Below are positions 56,497 to 64,000 of a stretch of 64,000 nucleotides of DNA, in pieces. How positions within the stretch are numbered: the first letter of the stretch is position 1; each line of letters begins with the position of its first letter. Source of the stretch: Gnomoniopsis sp. IMI 355080 (lineage: Eukaryota > Ascomycota > Sordariomycetes > Diaporthales > Gnomoniaceae); NCBI GenBank assembly GCA_027946555.1, contig JAPEVC010000013.1:186001-250000 (forward strand), given 5' to 3'. A program made the position numbers and the translations under genes. The notes beneath the pieces were generated by a model. That model ran no database searches. It was not told where the DNA came from and saw nothing but the letters and a program-made list of their open reading frames with translations.

Positions 56497-57771
56497 ATGT
56501 TCGGCTTCCTCCTTACGGCGCTGGTGGGAGTCATCTCGTACTTGAACCTAGACCGTGTAATCAACTACGTCGCCCAAATTCGTGAGTGCCACCATGTACT
56601 TCCGATATAACAAAGGAGCCCGTCCACGTTCGCAAATGTTCGGATTTCCTCTCCATATCATACACTGACGAGTTGTGCTAGTTGTTGATGCCTCGAAAAT
56701 GAAGATCGAACAAATCACAATCAGCTCATGTGACGATACTGGATTCCTAATCAGTCTTACTGCTAGAAGTGAGTACAAAACATTCAATGCTATTGCTACA
56801 CGACACTCTACCCTATTCTCTAGTCCTTGTTCCATACATAATCATCCTCTGGAAAATTGTCCAAAGAATGTCCAGTCACGCTAACACGCAACTAGTTTAT
56901 GACACCGGCCCTCTTCCTGCCACTATCGCAGATATGAAATTGGATATGTACTCCACCAGTTCCGCAGACGCCAAAGCCTTTGCCAGCATCACCCTCCCGC
57001 CCGTCCACGCCCGTCCTTCCGGCACGGTATGCAAAGTGACGGACCAACGTGTAGAAATTCTCGATGCGGCAGCCTTCCACACCTTCAACAAGAACCTTTT
57101 GTTACAGGAAGAACTTCCCACTTACATTCGTGGGACTGGAAAGCTGATCCTGCCCTGGCCCGTCGACTTTCTGAGCACCGTGGTCAAGTACGAGAAGGTG
57201 GAGATGTTGAAGGGGCTTGATGGCGTGCATACGAGCGTACTGGAAACTCGCAAAGCTTCGCGCTCGTTGCTCAAGGGCAAGCCCACGGATATTGAGGTGG
57301 ATGTGAGCATCAGGTCAGAATCGTGAGTTTGCCGATACAAATTCCCATTGCTGCGTATCCTGATCCTATAAATTGGATCTTTGTTGTTCACAAAACAGCC
57401 GCACAAAGCTGACAAACTTTTACAGACCGGTTGCCGTCGACATGGGACCCGTCAAAGTGTCGATCGTCTTTTCAGGAGTGCAGATCGCCGTGGTACAATC
57501 AGATTCGATGTTTTTGAAACAAGGAGATAATCGCATCACGATGTACGGCTCGATGGACTTTGTGTCTATAAGCAAGAATCTAGGGGCCGGGCTAAAATTC
57601 TTGAAGAAGGACGTCTTGGATAACGAGGCGGAGGCTTATGTGAAGGGAGTCGAGGGAAAGCAGTGTGCGTGGCTTGACCAAACGGTCAAGTTGATGGATA
57701 GCAAGATTCAGATGGGCTCCACGATGGCGGACTTGGTAGGAAGCGTCTATAAGGCGGAAGGGAATGCGTAA
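56497..57771 (+). CDS. DUF3712/LEA-2-like membrane-associated protein
   Basis: Resembles fungal DUF3712 proteins, which carry LEA-2-like beta domains on a membrane anchor and often occur at the vacuole or cell surface; function unknown. Exons: 56497-56581, 56682-56768, 56896-57322, 57426-57771 (314 aa); all junctions are in phase with canonical GTGAGT donors in each case. The N-terminus is hydrophobic (MFGFLLTALVGVISYL) and could be a signal anchor. The following part (KMKIEQITISSCDDTGFLISLTARI, then TGPLPATIADMKLDM) is the typical start of the domain. A second domain-like half begins PVAVDMGPVKVSIVF. At 314 aa it is short for the family, and an additional 5' exon cannot be excluded. It converges on the lactonase gene 235 bp away. 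Confidence 0.75.
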
Positions 57772-58006
57772 TAATGGAACATCGGTCGTTCGTGAAGTAG
57801 CTATTGGGTGAACAATAGCACACGAATAGACTCGCCGTACTGGGCGATATATTGCATATGTGGACGTACTCGCATTTTCGTGCTCAACATCTGACTCTGT
57901 ACAAGCGTGAAATCCAAGTTTGGTAAAATTGTTCATTTCATTGTCTTGAAGGTGGAATACTTCATTAAACTCGCTGGCTATTATGCTCCTATTCGCTTCT
58001 TCACCA

Positions 58007-59228
58007 TCACGAATACCACACAGCATTCGCACAACATCCTGTTCCACTCGTGTTGTCAATCACATCAAGGTGAGCAACCACCGACGCCGAGCTGGCATCC
58101 TCACTCAACTCCCAAATCTCGACAAACCCAACCTCAGAGTCTGTCAGCGCCACAAACCGATCGCTGAATGGGCTCGGCGCCACCGCATTGGCAGCTCCTC
58201 CGCTATTTGTCGTTTCCAACAAAAACTTTTGCTCATCAATGGCCCCGTCGTCCGCCAAGGTAAATACACTGATGTAGCCAAGAGTACCGGCGCTTCTGCC
58301 CCGGTTGGTGGCCCAAAGATACTTCCCGGACGGGGACAAAGCCACCTCGTCGGCCCAGTAGAGCGACGTGTTGTACTCGGCCGACGAGGGGAGAAGCGAG
58401 AACGTCACGTTGCTGAACGTGGGGACGCCCGTCGTCGCGTCGTACGTGTACTGCGCGACCTCGCTGCTGCCCTCGAGTAGCACGTAGAGGTACGTCCCGT
58501 TCGGGTGAACGGCCACGTGCCGCGGATCCGCCCCCTCGGAGGGAGCCTCCAGCTGGCTAATGTACGTGACCTCACCCGTGGCCGAGTCGATGCTGTGTGC
58601 CCACAGCTGATTGCCCGCGTCATCGGCCGAGAACAAAAACTTGGACCCGGGGCTGATGGCCGTGCCGTGGACCGCTGAGTCGGCGTCGTTGGTATAGTTC
58701 TGGATCGTCTCGACGAGCGCGCCCGTGTCTGAATCCACTGACATGACCGAGCCGCAGCCCGAGTTGGCGCCATTGTAGCTGCCGTAGACGGCGTAAGGGG
58801 GATTTGTGTCGGCGACTTGGAAGATGGGGCTTCCTGTGCAGTTTCCCCCCGCCGGAATCCAGGCGGTGTTGGTCAAGCTGGTCCCGTTGGCGAGTGAGTA
58901 GCTTAGGAAGCCATTGCTTTGGTAGGCGGTTCCATATAAAGTGCTTTTATCATGCTATAGTTGTTTTGGGGGCTGACTGTTAGCTGCGTGATCTTTGATT
59001 TTGACATCAATTCAGGGTTCCAAAACTATGACTTACGTTCAATGATATCCATGAGCTTGCGATGGGGACTGAGGTGTTTGCAGTTTGTTGCAAAGTCAAA
59101 GCCTCGTCGTCAAATTCAACTGTGTAAAGGAACGGAGTACCAAATGTGCCAACGATCAGCTCGTGGGTGGCAGCATTGGCTATACCAACAGCGCCCAACA
59201 CAGTTGCGGCTGCCAGATTTCGGTGCAT
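58007..59228 (-). CDS. secreted lactonase-fold seven-bladed beta-propeller protein
   Basis: Member of the lactonase family (PF10282 type), related to 3-carboxymuconate cyclase and bacterial 6-phosphogluconolactonase. Exons: 59228-59037 and 58954-58007 (379 aa). A signal peptide (about residues 1-19, ending GIANA) predicts secretion. Propeller strands are visible as repeated patterns: LIVGTFGTPFLYTVEFD, LNHDKSTLYGTAYQ (across the splice), GSKFLFSADDAGNQLWAHSID, DPRHVAVHPNGTYLYVLLEGSSEVAQY, ALSPSGKYLWATNRG, and the closing RFVALTDSEVGFVEIWEL. ADPRHVAVHPNG is the hallmark of the family. Several NxT/S sites fit secretion. Fungal secreted members have no settled substrate; a role in aromatic lactone breakdown is only a possibility. 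Confidence 0.9.
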
Positions 59229-60483
59229 GTTGATGAAGTATATCTTGGGCTTCACTGAGGTAAGATAATACGGATGAAACCAGGAAAGAAGGGGAAAACA
59301 AGTCAAGAATGTAAGAGCAGCAATCGAAGTTGTCCGGTAGTGAGAGGAGACCTAGATGAGTCTTTGTCAGGCTTGGAGATCATGAGAAGCCTTCCATTGC
59401 TTCGTCCATCAAGACTATATACCTATTCTGTACCGCCTTTCCAATAATCTGCACCGCAATCAGATATTGGCTTACGAGGAGTATGTCTGAGCACCTCTAC
59501 CGGAATGTGGGAGCCCAAACGGCCAACGGGGGAGGGGGAACATTCAGACACATATATCCCCAGTGTTTTGTTTGTCACAATTCTGCGTTGAAACGTCTTG
59601 CATAGTTCCACAACTACCACAGTTGGCAGATTTACATAGTCTCGGAACATCCCAGACGGGGGGGACCTCGAAACTATCTCCCTGTTCGTCCAGGACTCCA
59701 GAAACATCAATCAGCCCCTGTCCCGTCCCTTTCTCCACAAAGAATCGGGCAAATCTGGGACTCTACATACAAGAAGAAGACAAAAACCTTCTTACTTTTT
59801 TGCAAAAAGCACGGAGCACACAGACCTGCTCATGATCCGCTTTGCCTCACAAAAAGAAATGGATCATCAATGTTTCGTACCTTTAGGTAACCAATCAGTA
59901 GCGCAGATCTTATTAGCAGATCTTATAGCATGTCCATGAAAAGTCGCTCGTCCAATGTCAGCAATTACATTTCCAAATTACTCAGTACGCTTTTCGCGCG
60001 AACATGCAATCAATGCTCAAGGTAGTGTGTACTTTGGTGTGGCCAAACCCCTTTATTTTGCTAGGAGATATGTTGTGAGATGCGGTAAGCCTGACTCAAT
60101 AGTGTCGACTTGAAATGATTGTCTCCCATCGAGAGCTACTCGTGGCTGATTGGGGTCTACGGGGCTGGGCACTCGTATCCTTCAAGTTGACGAAAGTTTA
60201 TTTGGGAGTCGCTGATCACGAAAAAAAAAGGGGGGGGGTGGTAGAAGCGAACGCCATGAATGCGCACCGGGTTCCTCGACAAGTGAGACTGCATCATCGG
60301 CCACAATCACGGGACCGACGCATAGGAGCCTTCTTATTAGTTCTTTAACGCTGTTGTTGTGTTCATCCGCTAGGGTGACGATGCTCTCAATCGCTACTAC
60401 TCCACAGAAAGATCATGCAATGGCCTAGAGCGATGCCTGATAGGTACCCAGGTACGCATGACCCGGACACTTTGAATCCACTC
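59229..60483. other. intergenic, lactonase promoter side
   Basis: A TATATAG element on the minus strand (59415-59421) lies about 190 bp before the lactonase ATG. An A-run followed by a G-run occurs near 60221-60238. No gene is supported. Confidence 0.5.
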
Positions 60484-63016
60484 TCAGCCCACACACGGAA
60501 CCGCATGCCCCACCGGCTTCTTTCTCCTCCGTGCCGCCGCGCCCGTTCCGCCCGCTCCGGCCGGCGCTTCCCGCTGCCACCTCGCGACAGCTGAGGCCCG
60601 CTCTGTCAAGATTGGATATTCGCGGCCTTCGTCCATTGCCCAGCGGCGGTGCGCAGTACCAGGTGAGACTGGTTCGCCACCAGTTGGCGTCAGGTCTTTC
60701 GTCTCGATAGCAGCCGGCTTGGGCTTCGTCAGCGCGGCTTCATTGGTGGGGATCGGAACAACGATGCCGCTGCCGGTCGCAGCATTCCCGTTCCCATTAA
60801 CTCGGTCATGCTGCGCCTTGATATCCGCCTCCACGGCCTTCTTATGCGCCTGGTAAGCTACACGGAACATTTCCTCGTCTCCCACTCGGTCGTCCTCAAA
60901 CGCACGGCGCAGCGCTTCCTGGTGAATAGCTTCTTTGTCCATCTCGGCGTCCTTGGGCGCCGGCAACAAGGCCTTTTTGAGCCCGTTCCCATTGCTGCTG
61001 CTACTGCCGCTGTTCGCGCTGGGCTGGTAGAGTGAGGATGGCGAGCATAGCGTCTCCCACGACGAGGCGAGCCCAATCCAGTTGTTGCCCTGGCGTAGCA
61101 CCTCGATCCAGTCTGCGCGCGCGGGGCTGCGGCTAGCTTGGAAAATCGGGTAGCCGTCGGCAAGGCGAGCAATGCGCGCGACCATGTGCGCGTGGCGCTG
61201 GAGTTCCTTGGTGGAGGTCTGTACGAGGACATGGGCGAGGAGAAGGGCGTGGAGCGCGTCGGTGAGGAGCGGGTGGTAGGTCACCATCTCCATGGTGGAA
61301 CCCAGGTAAGTGCTCGTCTCATGAGCTGGACTTTCCACAGGCATGTCTGTTGGAGGGTAAGGGGGCACATCAGTGGGTGGGGTGGCCGTGAACAGCTCGT
61401 TCAGGGTGTAAACTTTGTGTTGCCAGTCGCCGCTGGGCGACTCGCTCCTAATGTTGGAGCCTCGGCCCTTGTTCTTGCCGGCTTTTACTCTTCGAGCAAA
61501 GTCATCAGCTATGTCGGTGGGAAGATTGGGCGAGTAATGAAAAGCAGAGAGATATGCCATATAGTCCCGCAGGGCCTTCTTTGCGTTTGTTTTGACAACC
61601 TTTCGCGCATCGAGTATACGCGCTGTGGCTGCCTCTTCTTCTGCACTGAGCGCACTGATTGGTGGTGTGTCTGCATTTGGTGTGGACGGTGCTGTCTCTG
61701 TATCTTCTGCATCTGCTTGCTTGTCGGCGTTGACGTGCTGTTCAGAAGAACCCACATCTGGCGAGTCCCTCACCGTTCCTGCTGGGAGAGGCTCCAACGA
61801 CTTATTTACATGGAGACATGCAATACTCAAATAGACTCCTGCACGAGCAAAAAGCAACTGCACTTCGAGGCTGCTCGGCTGTTGATCTTCGTCTAGCTTG
61901 ACATCGACTCGTCGGCTATTCTTGTCGATGACCTGTAGTTCCTTGGACGAGCCCTCAGGCGTCTTATGCCTGTTATGTGTCTTCAGCACAGTCAGTGCGG
62001 ATGTCAAATCCTTCGCAGCACCCTTGTAATCCTCCTTGAAGACCCTCACCGTCGCCCTTGTTCGTAAGGCCTCGCCCTCTGATGGCTGACGGGCAATGAC
62101 CTCGTCTAGTACATCCAGGCTTGTCGACTCGGCAAGTTGGCGGCTCGGGATCTTCTCGTGAAAAAAATGGACATATTTGGCGTTGAGGTTGTCGACGTCT
62201 CGTTTGAGCACCAGACTTGCGACATCCTCGAGCGAGGAAGCACTCTGCATCGTTGCCACACTGCACGCGATCTCGTCCAGGCGGTATGCGCGTGCCAGCT
62301 TTTGGGTGGCTTGTTCGCGTAATTTGTGCTTCCGTTCCGCGCTCAGCTTGGGTTGATTCGCGCCGGAAAGGCCTAGCCCCAAGGCATTGGCATGATGAGA
62401 GTTGTCCAAGCTCTTGAGAGACACCAGCCCACTGGCAGCGCGAACAGAGAGATCGGTCGAGTCGTCTACCAGTCGGCGGATCTTGAGTAAATCGTAGAAT
62501 ACGGCGGGATCAATGGGACGGGGGAGCGGAGTGTTGTAGTTGATGTGAGCGAGAGTTTCGAGGATTTCGGGGGGTAATTGAAGCCATGGACCATGGAAAG
62601 AGGAGATATAGCGCCAATGCCTATTGTATGGCAAGATTGTTCGGTCAGCAATTGGACACAATGTCGCTGTTCCCGAGGTCGAATGCAGCGCCACCAACAT
62701 GCAGCAACCGTCGCCAAGGACAGGATATGCACCTGCAACTTTGCCATTGTACTGGAATGTAATGCGCCAGGGACATCTCAGGAGATACTGACTTGTTGCG
62801 ACATATTATAAGCGCAGGAGAGCTTGGCGGCTGGGCTGGAGCAGGCGCAGCAGCAAGGCCTTTGGATCTAGCTGTTGAACTCGAGGCGGCACCTTTGTTC
62901 GCATTGGTGGCTATTGGACCTTGTTGCGCCGGTGATTGCGCCTGTTGTTTTTGCGCCGCTTGCACCTCGCCAACTCCTTCGTCGGGTCTCTTTGGCTTCT
63001 TCTTGTTTTTAGCCAT
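60484..63016 (-). CDS. conserved fungal protein of unknown function, 786 aa
   Basis: I cannot assign a function. Exons: 63016-62793 and 62620-60484; the 172-nt intron joins ICRNK to HWRYISSFHGPWLQLPPEILE, a conserved-looking block. The first 60 residues are Lys-rich then Ala/Gln/Pro-rich and probably disordered. Residues 90-330 are helical, with TPR-like features (SLDVLDEVIARQPSEGEALRTRATVRVFKEDYKGAAKDLTSAL). An acidic linker follows (about 385-430). A further helical region (TYHPLLTDALHALLLAHVLVQ ... ARADWIEVLRQGNNWIGLASSWE) precedes a basic C-terminus ending in RRRKKPVGHAVPCVG. There is no signal peptide or membrane span. It looks like a cytosolic or nuclear scaffold; other interpretations are open. 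Confidence 0.8.
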
Positions 63017-64000
63017 GCTAGACCAAGAGCTAATAGGCAATAGCTATAGAAGATCCAAGCAATTGGGGTGGTTAGCAATATGCAGGACCAAGCATACTAA
63101 GTGAGGATGGAGGTTGGATTCGGGATATCCAAAAAGTATGGAGCCGCGTCCCAAAATCTCACTGCTTTGAGATGGCGTCGATTGTGTCTGCGACATGCAG
63201 TCATCACCCAAAAGTGACCCCCCTTCCGCTGATAGCCGGCTACTTGGGTCCGTGCAGCACTGCCCCTACAGGGTGTTAGTGACCTAAGAAGCTTTTCAAT
63301 GTACCTGGCCTGGAACTCCAGGGTAAGGTAAGGACGGTACCTGGCACTGTGGATAAAGGCTGCAGCCACCCCCACTGCGGCTAAAAATATCCGAGCCACT
63401 TGGTGACACAACATTGTCTGCTTTCAACACCAACAACCCAAACAAGCCAAGGCGCGCTTTGAACATGTCCTCCAAATGCTATCTCAGACCATGTGGAGAG
63501 GGACCCCTCCTCTCGATGACCAGCCATGACCACCCTTGAGGTTACATGTCAGGAATTCAAGGGTTGAAAAGCATGTCTTAGCCTTCCCAGAGCTTAAGAA
63601 CAACTTCACTCAGAAGAGACCAAAGGGCATGTGTGACTGCAATTGTCCCCCCTGCCAGCCAGACAAGAAAGAGGCCGTGCCACGATGCACCGAAGACAGC
63701 AGGTGGTCACTATAGATGTCATATGTGCCTACAGAAGACGAGAAACGGTCAACGGACGTCTTATCATTATAAAGCTGTCGAAACTATGAGACATCTATCC
63801 CGGAGTTACCAACACATCTGGCCCACTACTCCGATCATGCATGGAAGAGGGAGGGGATCGATCAGGCATGCAAACAAGCTGTCATCGCCACTCTGTCCGC
63901 GCAGTACGTACAACTATACATACAGATGAGTTCGGCGACCATCCGATCTGCTGATGTGGCTCACTGGTCTTAGCAGCCCGGCTCCGTCTCGGTGCCGGCT
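63017..64000. other. right edge, no gene recognised
   Basis: Promoter side of the 786-aa gene and the window edge. A 105-codon minus-strand frame at 63097-63414 begins with ATG and has a hydrophobic start, but shows no family resemblance and ends 80 bp before the next gene; it is not called. Confidence 0.5.

Noticed and set aside
63097..63414. 105-codon ATG-started minus-strand frame with hydrophobic start
   Set aside because: No family resemblance, no matching splice extension, close upstream of the 786-aa gene; insufficient support.

Overview
The window is nuclear DNA of a filamentous ascomycete (Pezizomycotina, most likely Sordariomycetes). Genes are split by short 50-170 bp GT-AG introns, strands alternate, and the gene set fits: an asco-laccase, a RID-type DNA methyltransferase, two long Zn2Cys6 regulators, a GT71 mannosyltransferase and a secreted beta-propeller lactonase. 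I rebuilt the exon structures by hand from splice sites, reading phase and protein-family continuity. I found no CRISPR, rRNA, convincing tRNA or intact transposon.

Left part (0-24 kb): a six-exon secreted laccase (+) converges on a four-exon CDF metal transporter (-). A type II membrane GT71 mannosyltransferase (+) and a type II membrane SGNH hydrolase (-) follow. A 3.6-kb gene-poor stretch with microsatellites separates these from a complete RID/Masc1-type cytosine methyltransferase (-) and a P4 lipid flippase (-).

Centre (24-37 kb): a compact housekeeping block. ATP25 (-) and the mitochondrial RNA polymerase RPO41 (+) are divergent across about 530 bp, so two mitochondrial gene-expression factors may share a promoter region. 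The tRNA-synthetase cofactor ARC1 (-) converges on RPO41 and is divergent from an LSH/DDM1/HELLS-type SNF2 remodeller (+). RID and the LSH homologue, both from families tied to DNA methylation or heterochromatin, lie only about 15 kb apart.

Right part (37-64 kb): looser and more accessory. It holds an unrecognised 260-aa protein with an apparent internal duplication, a secreted alpha-carbonic anhydrase, a GFA-domain zinc protein, two divergently transcribed Zn2Cys6 regulators with 2.4 kb between them, a DUF3712-like protein, a secreted lactonase-fold protein and a conserved 786-aa protein of unknown function. Between the GFA gene and the first regulator lies a plus-strand stretch with a TATA box, a CT-rich leader and two intron-like elements but no recognisable protein. 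It is the best candidate here for an undescribed transcript.

Exon boundaries are inferred without transcript data. Starts are the first in-frame ATG consistent with homology. Family calls come from motifs recognised by eye, not from a search.
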